The translations under genes and the position numbers were made by a program. Below the pieces are notes generated by a model. The model was given only the letters and a program-made list of their open reading frames with translations. It was not told the DNA's origin and made no database searches. A stretch of 64,000 nt of DNA from Nageia nagi (lineage: Eukaryota; Pinophyta), in the NCBI GenBank assembly GCA_050084985.1, contig JBITNC010000001.1, positions 140,988,001-141,052,000 of the forward strand, in the 5' to 3' direction. Within the stretch, counting starts at the first letter, position 1; each line of letters opens with the position of its first letter. Positions 39,770 through 50,721 of the stretch are shown in pieces.

Positions 39770-40560
39770 TTTTTCGAGAAAAAAGGCTTGTATCTTAGAA
39801 ATGGTTCAAACGATTTCGATTGAAAAAAAATGTGATAATTACCCTAATATGGATCCAACTACTATAACTTCCCATGGAATTTTGGAATGTTAATATTCTA
39901 GCAAGAATGGCTAAGTCTATTTGTAGCGTTATTGTTATTGAATCCACCATAGTTAATAGATAAAGAATGATAATGGCACAATTTTGTATCAATGCAGACC
40001 TTACAAAGAATATATTATAGAAGATCATTATAAACTCCTTTGATGGAAATTGATAATAGAAAATATACTATGAACATCTCATACCTTGCTACATAATATG
40101 CAAGATTGTAGGCTATGCTACCAAAGATTTTTCTGATAAGCCAAAGGCTCTAGTAAAAGTAAACAATATCAAGAAGAAACCCATTCAAAATAACCCTAAG
40201 CAATAAACATTTACCTTTAAAAATCTAGAAACCAAGGAACTAAAGGCACTTGAATCCCAAAAGATTGTAATAGATAACTCCTTTGAAGCGCTAAAAGATC
40301 TAGAGGTGGAAGAAGGGGGAATAAGAGGTGAAAATGTAAAGTAAGCTCCAAAAGTACAGATTATATATGGATCCCAAATCCTCTTAAATATCATTAGGAT
40401 CACCCCATATCATTCCAGTGGTAAACCAAACAATGTCGATGGAAACTCAAAACCCTACAAGCTTCTTGAATACAAAATGATTCACAAGGAATAAAGCTAA
40501 ACTAACAAAAGTATCAAAAACTTAAGATAATAGAGCTTACAAAGTAACAATTAAAATCCA
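39770..40560 (+). pseudogene. LINE ORF1 remnant
   Basis: The plus strand gives NILARMAKSI followed by VNR and then RMIMAQFCINADLTK (about 39890-40010), which fits the DUF4283/zinc-knuckle region of plant LINE ORF1 (LAKIG...STKSRxxxARVCVEIDL). A zinc knuckle is expected after it but is too decayed to read. The assignment leans on position before the endonuclease. Confidence 0.55.
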
Positions 40561-40734
40561 TTCCTTTCAATGCACTCTAAAGCACAATGGGGGTGTCATC
40601 GCCCCAAGAATGTCTAAATGAAGGTACTCAATTGAAACATAAGGGTGTGCAACTCCCCCTCACATAAGAGGTTCCTCAATAACCTCTACATAAAATATAA
40701 GTCAAATATAGTTCTTTTGCAAAAAAAAAAAAAG

Positions 40735-43700
40735 ATGCAAGAGGAAGACAAAGCTAGAAGAATAATTGCAAGCATTTGGAGATATGCAAAATTTTATTTT
40801 TTTCCCGCAATTGGTAAAGCCAAAGGCCTTTGGATTACATGGAACCCAAAAATCCTAAAAATAACTCTTCTCTTCAAAGACTCCAAGTGCATGATAATCC
40901 TCTTCTCTTTTTTGAATCTTAATTTTAAATTTATCGCAACCAACATATACACATCAAATATTCATTTCGAAAGAGTTATCTTTAGGAATAAGCTACTTCC
41001 AGTCATACAAGTTTTTATTTCTCTTCCATGGTTGGTTGGAGGAAAATTTAATATTCCAATCTTCATCAAATAAAAGTTTGGTGGTAATATTAAGATTCCT
41101 AATAGAATGGGCGATCTCAAGAACTTCATAACCTTGTCTAAACTCATTGACATAAAACTCCAAGGTACAAATTATATTTTGAGTAATAGAAGAGTTGGGT
41201 TCAATTTCATCCAATGTAGACTAGATACAATACTTATATTAGAGGATTGGATAATATTATTCCCTCTACATTATAAGAACACTCCCCAAAGGTGAATCAA
41301 ATCATAACCCCCTCTTTCTTTCATTGGATGATCTACAAAAGAAAAATGCCCCTTTCATATTCAATCACCCACCCATAAATATCTGATAGAATGGAAGAAT
41401 GGTGGAATCTCCAAGTAACTAGTACAAAACTGTATCAAGTCACCAAAAATCTCCAACATGTCAAAAATATGCTCAAAATATGGAATAGGGACATGTTATC
41501 TGATATTAACATCAGGAAATAGTATCTTAGAAAGGAATTGGTAGAGAGTGTTATTCAAAACATAGGCATATCAGAAGAATTGGGAAGAAAAAAAAGGACT
41601 ATGGTTGCAAATTTGATAACAATACTCTATCAGGAGGAAGTCCATTGGAAGAAGAATTCAAGGATAAACTGGCTAAAAGAAGGATATAAGAACATAAAGT
41701 TCTTTAGGACCATCACACTAAAAGGAAAGACCATAGTAGAATTTTTGAAATGTTAAATGGGCAATCAATCATGGAGCTTTAAGAAATAAAAGCAGAAGGA
41801 ATAATATTCTATGAGAACCTCCTATTCAAGGAACATGAGGATGACCTTGAAGCAATTGAAGAACTTATATATAACATTCTCATGTTAATGAATGACAACA
41901 TGAAAAATTCCCTTACAAATTCTTTCTTAAATGAAGAAATCAAACTTTCTCTATTATCCATGGAAAAATACAAAGCATTGGGTCTTGATGGATTCCTTGT
42001 TGGATTCTTCAAATTATTTTAGAGCATACTAGAAAATGATGTCATTGTTATGATGTGAGAATTTCAAAAACCAAACTCTTGCTCAAATCTTGGAATGCAA
42101 CATTACTTGCACTAATTCCTAAAATCCATGGCACTAAGGAGTTCAACGACTTTTATCCAATAAGCTTGTGAAACATAGTGTACAATATCATAGCTAAAAT
42201 CTTAGCAAATTGGATGAAAAGCTTTCTCCCCAAGCTAATATCATCCAAATAGGATAGATTTGTTCAAGATAGGTAAATTATTGACAAAATCATCATAATG
42301 AATCAGATGTTTCACTCCATCAAAACAAAACAAAAATATGTATGTTGTTAAAATTGGATATGCAAAAAGCTTTTGACAGAGTTAGCTATTATTTTCTTGA
42401 CAAAATGTTGAGAAAATTTGGCTTTTCCCCATATTGGAGAAATTGGATTCAAAATTGTATATCTACTCCTAAATTTTTTAATCTTATCAACAGGGAAGTT
42501 GATGGTTTCTTCTCATCACAAAGGGGATAAGACAAGGAGATCTCCTCTCCCCTTATCTCTTCATTTTGATGGTAGAAGCCTTAGGAATAGCTTTCCTAAA
42601 TGCAAAATCTCATAGGCACATTAGTGTTATAACTCTGACTACATGATGTAACAACATCATGCACCATCAATTCATTGATGTCATGGTAATTGTGGGAAAA
42701 GCCTCAACCAAGGAAGCTACAAACATCTTCACGATCCTTCAAACCTATGAGAAGGCCACAATGCAAAAAGTGAACTTCTTTAACTCACAAATCTACTTCC
42801 TTCATACTCCACTCTATAGACAAGCCAAAATTGTAGTTCTTTTCCATTGTTAAATAGAACTCCCCTCTATCTACCTTGGAATGCCCCTCTTCACTGGCCA
42901 AATAAAAGCAGACTATTAGAACTAAGTTCTTGAAATAATCCAATTGAAACTCCTTAGATGGAAAGGTGTCTTACTAAGCCAAGTTGTTAAGCTTCTCCTC
43001 ATCAAAATAATGCTCCAAAGCCAAGCCATTTACATTGTGCTCATGTTTGAGATGTCCGCCTCAATAGCTTATAAACTAGATCAAATATGCAATCAATTCC
43101 TCTAGTCCGTAACTAAAGAAAAAGAAGGATCACTCTTATAGCTTGGGATAGATTTTGCAATGCAAAATTTATTGGTGGACTTGGATTAAGGGAAATGAAG
43201 CACCTCAGCATGGCACTAATAAGAAAGTTCAGTTCGAAGTGGTGTACGGACAAATATAACAAATGGAACTCCATCTACAAAGCCAAATATCTAAATGAAA
43301 GCTCATTTCTCATAATTGAGAACCCTCCTAAAGGTTCTTCATTCTGGAACGATCTTTTGAAGATAAGATCCTTTTTTGGGATAACATTAGCTGAGAAAAA
43401 CCATGTCACTACTCAAATTTGGAAGAGTGCACAAAATGGGCAATGTTTTATCAAGGAGAAAAAGTGACATTACATTTTAAACAATCACACTCAAAGATCA
43501 TGGAGAATCATGGAAGGACCAACCCTTGAAATGGAAAAGAACTTAAAAACCATCTGACAAGAAATTAGAGCCAAATTTAGTGGAGCATAGGACTCTAGAG
43601 GCAAGCCAATATGGAAGTCAGGTGTAATGGAAGGATATAGTCTAGCAACTAGATACATGGTGCTACAAAAGATAACTCTCAAAAAAAAAACCTTTTGAAA

Positions 43701-44260
43701 CAAAATTTGGCTAAAAGGTCTACTACTGAAATCGTCTTCTACATGTGGGCGGTTCACCAAAAGAAGATCCTCACCATTGCAAATTGTGCAAAACGAAGAA
43801 GAATAAGTAGATAATCTTATTATATAAGTATTAAGCACCTAGAATAACATTTGACTGAAACCATAGAGATCGCGGAATTGTTGGAAGTGCCATTCTTCCA
43901 AGATTGTTCTTAAATAAATCGTTCTTAAGTATTTCCAAGATTGTTGAAAGAGCTAATTCATCAATGGGAAATACACAATCCCAACAAAATGTTCAATTCA
44001 TTATGGAAATGTGTTATCCCACGCTTCTGGTGGATTGTTTGGAAAGAGCAAAACCGTAGGATATTCATGGAGAAATCAACAACACCTACACTTCTTCAAG
44101 CAAGAATCAAAGGTTCCATGCTCAAGAATTTCAAATATTGTTTATTGCCAACAACAACAATGCATAGAACAAGGAAGATGTTATTCAATGGTACTCCAAT
44201 TTGAATTCGCAAAACACTTCACATAATGTACTGCAAGAAGTTTTTGTAGTGATTTACTTT
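40735..44260 (+). pseudogene. LINE ORF2: endonuclease, reverse transcriptase, C-terminal domain
   Basis: ORF2 nicks target DNA and primes reverse transcription there. In order on the plus strand: endonuclease pieces AIGKAKGLWITWNPK and PWLVGGKFNI, then YILSNRRVGFNFIQ with RLDTILILEDW (40735-41290); the RT fingers with FYPISL and IIAKILANWMKSFLPKLISS (42120-42250); LKLDMQKAFDRVSYYFLDKM (42345-42405); the RT catalytic box as HQFIDVMVIVGKAS (about 42660-42705), where the second Asp of F-x-D-D has become Val; and a C-terminal WWIVWKEQNRRIF (about 44025-44070). Multiple stops and shifts make it inactive. Confidence 0.85.
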
Positions 44261-44375
44261 TAATTTGTAAAACATGTTTTGGGACTCTATTCAAAAAACC
44301 CTTTTAGTAGCTTTTGGAACCCTGTTTAAAAAACTTATTTTTTATTTATTGAAAATATAAATAAAAATAAAATAA

Positions 44376-45367
44376 CTAAATTGACTTATTACTTGTTAAC
44401 AATCTGAAAGGGAAGATGTAATACACGTCACATGTGTTTATAACTAAAATTTTAATTTGTTATTGTATGCATGGTTGCCTAACATGTTTGCTTACTTAAG
44501 TAATCAACAATTCTTAATTCATAAGTAAATATTACTACATTAACTTAAAAATTTTGCATTTTAACATTTTAAATATATTAACATAATTTACATTTACGAT
44601 AGCTAATTGTATGATTAATAAGACCATCTTACATTATCTCATATAAAAGGTAGAAATTTGAATTTAAATTAAGCTCCTACGATAATATAAAAAGATAATT
44701 GTTTCATCATGTATCGATAACACAACAAATTCTCTTATACAACTCAAATAAAATCTTGAACATTATAAACCTTAATCATTATGTACAAGAAGACATGAAC
44801 ATCTAACTTACGGCTACGCTGCACAATTTCATTTTTTAGATCTCACATCTTGTTAATATATTTTGGTGTCCACATTGATAGTCCTACCTAAAGCATTTAT
44901 GTTAGTATTGCTCACAATCATCAAAGTCATGCTGATGGGAAAATGTGACTGACAAAAGCCATTGGTTCCCCATAAAAGTGGCTAATCCAATGACAAAAAA
45001 CATTACCAACTCAAAAAGGTTTTAAGAAAGATATTTCAAGCTTCAAAGAAGTTACTTTCTTAAGTAACATTCTACATTTCATTTGTACTTTTCCATAATT
45101 TAATTTAAAAAATTGATCATTCCTTTCAAATTTTCACCAATCAAAAAGTCTAATATTTTTGCAATTAATAGAATAGCTGATTGTCAGACAAACAGGTGAC
45201 TGCATAAGCATGGCAAACTGGTGAATAACATGAAGATATTTGTGAAGAGGTTGTCAATTACACTAACACACAACACCTAATGAGCACAAAACTGTATAAA
45301 CAGTGTCATGCTATCATTTCCAATTGATTCAAACTCGTGAGAATGAAATACGTAGTCTTTTAACCAA
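44376..45367. other. 3' flank of TH1; no gene seen
   Basis: Contains the 3' untranslated region and downstream flank of the minus-strand TH1 gene. I see no repeat family or ORF that can be supported. Confidence 0.5.
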
Positions 45368-48300
45368 TCAGTTTTCAGTCTCAGCATATTTCTCTAATGC
45401 AGAACGTAGTTTATGAGTTTCTTCAGATATATTTCTTTGGTCAAATAAACATGAAACAACAGCCACACCCTTCAACTTAGGTAGACGCATTCCCATAACT
45501 TCATGAGCATTGTCAGCATTGATACACCCAATTGCAACAACTGGCAATGGACTGCTCTCACAAACTCTTTGGAGACCACTCAAGCCAATAGTTTGGTTTT
45601 TCTTTGTACTGGTTGGATAAACACCACCAGACCCGATGTAATCTGCACCCTCCTCCCAAGCTTTTCGAGCTTGCTCTGGAGTTTTGCATGACGCTCCAAT
45701 GATTTTGTTAGGTCCAAGAAGAGCTCTAGCAACTTTCACCGGCATGTCTGATTGCCCAAGGTGGACTCCATCTGCATTGCAAGCAAGTGCCACATCTACA
45801 CGGTCATTTATCAACAGAGGTACTCCGTGTGTCCTTGAGACTTCCAGACATTTCTCAGCTGCATTTAGGATCTCTTTGGTTTCGGAGTCTTTTTCTCTGC
45901 AAACCAAAAGCCTAAAAGATTAACCTGAATTTTAATTCTAGCTCTAGAATAAAACCCCACATAAGAATTAATAATTTAAGGATACTGTCAAAAAAAAAAC
46001 CTCAATTGCACTATTGTTGCTCCCCCTTTAATAGCAGCTTTGACAGCATCTGAGATAGAACGACCCCACCTCTTATTCATTCCAGAATCTGTCACTGCAT
46101 ATAAAAGAAGATCATTTGGCTTTAATCTTCTTTCAATAGGGATAGTTTTTGGATCAGCCAACTTGAAGAGGTGATTGAAAGGTCCTTGAGGTCCATTGCC
46201 AATCAGGAACCCTCGACTATATTCAAGAGCTTCTTCAATGAAACGTTTAGCTGCCTGCAAAACTATAATCAATAATTAAAATTTGCAGAATAAAAATGTA
46301 TTGATTCAATTAAATTTAACATTCATATTTACCAGTGGGATATCCTAATCAAGACAAAACAATGGTTGAAACTTGAAAACTTATATGGCTGTATCTGATC
46401 TAGTTTCTCTTATGTTGATGGATATGTTGGTAATACATTTTTGTTCAGGAGGTTTTGCCCACTATGAAAAATGTTACACGTGATTAATTCAAAACTGGAA
46501 AACGATGCCAATGTCAAATTTCATAAAAGTGGATAGATGACTTGTCACAGAAGGGTGGTTATTGAATTCAGGTTATACTTCTATACTTAACATTCATATT
46601 TACCGTTGGGATGTCCTAATCAAGACAAAACAATGGTTGAAACTTGAAAAACTTATATGGCTGTATCTGATCTAGTTTCTCTTATGTTGATGGATATGTT
46701 GGTAATACACTTCTGTTCAGAAGGTTTTGCCCACTATGAAGAATGTTACATGTGATTAATTCTAAACTGAAAAACAACGCCAATGTCAAATTTGATAGAA
46801 GTGGATACATGACTTGTCATGGTATAGTGGTTATTGAATTCAGGTTATACTTCTATACTTCATTAGACAGACTAGCCACATAATTGGTTCCATCAGGTTT
46901 CAGGCTACCCATTTGGCTCTGTATACAGATTTGTTATTTTCTACTCCTTAAACTTTCATTTTATCAGTTCAGGTCGACAATTTGCTTATTGAGTAACTAT
47001 TTTACCGCTTAAGATATTCATTTCACCAGAGTACATATTTCCTTATGGCTTTGAGAGGTTGATAGTTCTGCTACAAGGACCCTATAAAAAGGGTTAAAGG
47101 TCAAAGAATGATGCCATTCTTTTTCAATTCATTAGCAAAGAAACTACCCACATAAAGCCAAAATGAGCAGAGTATATTTATGTTGTAGATATTAGTAATG
47201 ATTATTCCACCAAATATTGGAGTCTGTATGTTATGTGTGGATCATCACAATCATTTTCTGTAGACTGCTATTAGATATATGAGAACTCCAGACATAGGTC
47301 AAAATTGCTTACAAACTGGCATCAGCCCAATTTTTGACTCAAAAGGAGAGTACATAAATAGAAACGTTAGTGCCACATCTTCTGAATGGAAAGTATATTC
47401 TTATTCTACCATTACCAAGTATAGAGTTGGTATTATTTGCCCTTCTCCTCCTTTTTGCCAGATACACTGCTTTTTAGTAAGCCTTTGTTTTCTTGAGCAA
47501 GTCCAAACTGATTTCAAGTATGATTAATGACAGGCCTGCGTTAGCTCCATGATCAAAAGTATTGTATTAGTTTGGAAATAAGAGTAAATACATTGCAAAA
47601 AGACTTTACGTATTTACCTTCTTAGGTGACCCTTGAGATCCCTCAAGAACTCTTCATATTCTCTAACTTATGACACTTAGAATTCCACTCTACTCTAAGC
47701 TACAAATTTATTAAATATAGTAAATAATATTAGTACATTACAAATACCATAATCCCTAAGGATTAGGTGTCTAACAATTAACTGCTGTTTTACGAAGTCA
47801 TTACAGATGGAATCAGATAACAATTTGGGTAGTTTTTAGCTTGTTTGACTCTAAAACCTTGCTTGAAACTTCTCAGCAGGAAAGAACACGTTTAAGTGCA
47901 GATTATTGTGAATAAATCCTGTGCCTAAAAAGTTATGTTATTCATTACAACGAGTACAATGTTTCTTTTTTAAGTCCATGGTAGAGTAATATTTCTGGTT
48001 CCAGCTAGATGCAAGAACATTTACTTATTCACTCTTGGATTTCTAACACATGACCCTCTTTGATGCAAATGAATTTCTTACAATATGTCCACTTAAATAA
48101 TATTCTGGTCTTACAATATGTCCATCACTTAAATAATATTCAAGTCTTACAATATGTCCATCACTTAAATAATATTCAAGTCTTACAATATGTCCATCAC
48201 TTAAATAATATTCAAGTCTCACATATTGAGGATTGACAATATTCTTTTATTATCAAAAAGATTTCCATTTAAAAGATAATATGCTTTAACATTGTCGACC

Positions 48301-49058
48301 TAAGATCTGCAATTCAGGATGCTTAGGAAACTAAAAACTAAGACTAGAAAATTGCCTTCTACATATTAAAATATTAATTAAAACTTACAAACTAATGGAA
48401 AGATTCCTTCAGCTATTAAGATATAACAAGTAATCAAACTTGTACCACAATGTAGCACAAAATATGGATTGAATGCAAATTTCCGACATTATCTTGCGTC
48501 ACAAGGTTGAAATTCTTTTGGATAAATATAACACAATTGCAGTTCATAAACAGATACGGCATAATTGAAGCCAAGATAGCAATTTCATTCCCTTTGCCAA
48601 TGCCAATAAGGATGAATCATAAGACTCAAAAAGATTGGCATATTTACCACTACAGCTGGAAGCATCTGAGAACCCTTAGCAAGTTCAGCTGCAATGCACG
48701 AAGCCAAAGAACAACCTGTCCCATGAGTATTGCGAGTCTCAATACGGGGTCCCCTTAGTTCATGATATGTTTCTCCTGCAAAGATATGTCAATAAAGTCT
48801 AATATAATTTCTTTTTATAAAGAAACAACAAAGCTCAAACAAACAAAAATAGAAACACCAATTTTGAGATTAAGACCACTGTTAACCAAGTTTGAAATGG
48901 CAAACATGCCTCCTAACATGTACCGTTGGTATTCTTCGTAGATGTAAATCTTTCCAAAGTTTTCAAATAAACAAACAAGAATACTTCAATTACCATCATA
49001 GAGGATGTCAATAACATCTCCACCAGACTGCAAGTGACCCCCCTTTATAAGCACATAC
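45368..49058 (-). CDS. TH1: Thiamine biosynthetic bifunctional enzyme TH1, four 3' exons (5' part absent)
   Basis: TH1 is a plastid enzyme that phosphorylates HMP-P and couples HMP-PP with the thiazole phosphate to thiamine monophosphate. Minus-strand exons are 49058-48994, 48775-48648, 46254-46001 and 45896-45368 (stop at 45368). All junctions have AG/GT sites and the phases join correctly, for example AG|A at QLR-EKD. The first two exons and the start of the third give the end of the ThiD-type kinase: [20 protein letters not shown], then [12 protein letters not shown] with the GTGC anion-hole Cys. The third exon holds the linker and start of the ThiE domain ([25 protein letters not shown]). 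The fourth holds [20 protein letters not shown] and [15 protein letters not shown]. About 324 residues are present; roughly the first 200 of a normal plant TH1, including transit peptide and kinase N-terminus, are not in the window. No stop or shift is seen. The usual AIGGI phosphate loop reads AIGCI. Confidence 0.95.
46308..46866. repeat. Tandem duplication of about 280 bp in a TH1 intron
   Basis: The block starting TTAACATTCATATTTACC at 46308 is repeated directly at about 46588 and ends both times in GGTTATACTTCTATAC. The copies differ at only a small fraction of positions, so the duplication is fairly recent. Confidence 0.95.
48076..48222. repeat. Four tandem 36-bp units in a TH1 intron
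   Basis: Unit TTACAATATGTCCATCACTT followed by AAATAATATTCAAGTC. The leftmost copy lacks ATC and reads CTGGTC at its end. The other three are essentially identical. Confidence 0.95.
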
Positions 49059-49661
49059 CTGAACCAGTAAAGCAAATTTTTTGGAAGTTCAACCTCATTA
49101 CTCAAAGCGTGCAACAGAATGAATCTGAATCTGGTAGTGACCCAATAATTGAAAAACCCAGAGTTCATACACGAGAAGTTAAAAACATTAAGGTTGAGAG
49201 TTTTCAGCTCTACTAAAGCAGATCTTCAGTTTAAGCTACTCCAAACTGGCACTGGATAATAATAAAGAAACATAAAAAATGGGAACTTCCTGTGTTTCCT
49301 TGCCTCAGACTTGGTGACACGTATTATAAAAGGAGTGTCGGTGCCATAGTACACAAATTTTCTTATGAAGTGTATTTACAAATATTTCAACATTTTTAAG
49401 AAACATTTTATGTGTCAAAATCAATCATTTAGTAGAGAAAAGAGCTTCACTCATACACAGCAATAATTGAAGATCTGTCTTCCCCCTTGGCCACTGACTG
49501 TTACAGGACCAGCTTTCAACCTGATAAATTAAAACAATATAATACTGTTATGAAGGAGTTAGTATGCACAAGCAACACCTAAATGCATAACTACGAAAGA
49601 GGCAACCTTTCAGGTGGCATGTACACCAAAAACACCCAACAGGTTCTCTTTGGAAGGTTTT
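49059..49661 (-). other. Intron sequence upstream of the first visible TH1 exon
   Basis: No kinase sequence is found here. An exon-like island at about 49470-49521 on the minus strand (preceded by a TTTATCAG acceptor, reading LKAGPVTVSGQGGRQIFNY) has coding-like composition but does not fit TH1. The retroelement begins at about 49662. Confidence 0.5.
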
Positions 49662-50617
49662 TGATGACTATAATCTGGTATTACAAGGCCTATGGAAAGA
49701 CTCCAACGCCTGAGTGGTAGGGCGTGACCCCTACCCGCTATGAGGTCTATTTACCCCAAAGGTTTGAAAGTGAAGGGTGCAAGAGATCACATAGGTGATT
49801 TGGTGGAAATGTTTAAAGCTGTTACCAACTCAAATAACATTTGTTAACCAAGGACTCGAAGGGTCCCCGATCTAGAAATAGTTGTTTCTCAAAAAAAAGG
49901 GTAAAAGAGAAAAGATTTGTTGTGAAAGCCACGCAAAAGAAATGAAAAATAAAGAAAAGAGGTTGTGAGAAGACGGTGATATATGAATTCAGCTCTAGGG
50001 GCAATATTCTCACTGACTAGTATGGGTTTCTAAGACTAGACTCGTACGGGTTTGGCCCAAGTTCCACGCACTCCGAATCCGACTTAGAAGGCACCAACAC
50101 GAGTGTCCTAACAAGGATATGATGTTGGTAGAACTCAAATAGGGAGTGAAGTTCCTAGATTAAACGACATATACGAGTCATCTCAAAACATACTAGTCCA
50201 ATGTGCAAACTATGAAACGTCACAACCATACACTACTTGAAATGTTTCAAAAGATTTGCAGGCACTCTTTTGTCCACCTTAGTAAGATTTACAAAATGCT
50301 CCAAACACTCAAGATAGCATAGAGATGTAACACACATTCACATCTATAGTTCCAAATGAAAATATGCTCACTTCAATTACTTGAAATTATATCACAATTA
50401 CAAAATAGGTAAACTTGCAAGTTTGAAAATATTGTGTAAGCAGCCCAATTTGCAAAATGTCTAATTATCTACAAATGAATCAAAATGGGGTATTTGTAGT
50501 TTTAGGAGCAACCAACAATGTTGCCCTAACCCTAATCACAAGTATCAAGAAATAACATATGGTCCAACCAAAATATGCCACATGGCATTACAAAATTTCT
50601 TCTAAACTCGTGGGAGC
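49662..50617 (-). repeat. 3' LTR of the complex
   Basis: Diverged copy of 63023-64000. Shared blocks include CCCGCTATGAGG, GTTCCACGCAC, CACTCT(T/C)TTGTCCAC and AATGAATCAAAATGGGGTAT followed by AGTTTTAGGAGCAA. The minus-strand start is taken as TGCTCCCACGAGTTTAG. The other end near 49662 is less certain by some tens of bases. Confidence 0.75.
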
Positions 50618-50721
50618 AAATCCTCATCCTTCACGAGTTTGGGAATAAAATATTATTAAAAATGTCTAGCTATAAAATAAAACTTTTAACGAAAATAAAC
50701 TAAACTAATCCGAAAAAACAA

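Larger units (their letters stand above)
39760..44375 (+). mobile_element. Decayed L1-type LINE
   Basis: Plus-strand order is ORF1 remnant (39770-40560), endonuclease, reverse transcriptase and a C-terminal domain (40735-44260), then an A-rich tail (about 44348-44375, AAATATAAATAAAAATAAAA). This is the standard arrangement of plant L1 elements. The 5' end is not defined; it may start close to the inverted-repeat element. Frames are broken at many points. Confidence 0.8.
46255..48647 (-). other. 2.4-kb TH1 intron with tandem duplications
   Basis: Lies between the exon ending AVV and the exon starting AAKRF. It contains the 280-bp duplication and the 36-bp array listed separately. No transposon with coding capacity is seen inside. 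Confidence 0.85.

Noticed and set aside
45503-45923. Plus-strand open frames over the last TH1 exon
   Set aside because: They are shadows of the minus-strand coding exon.
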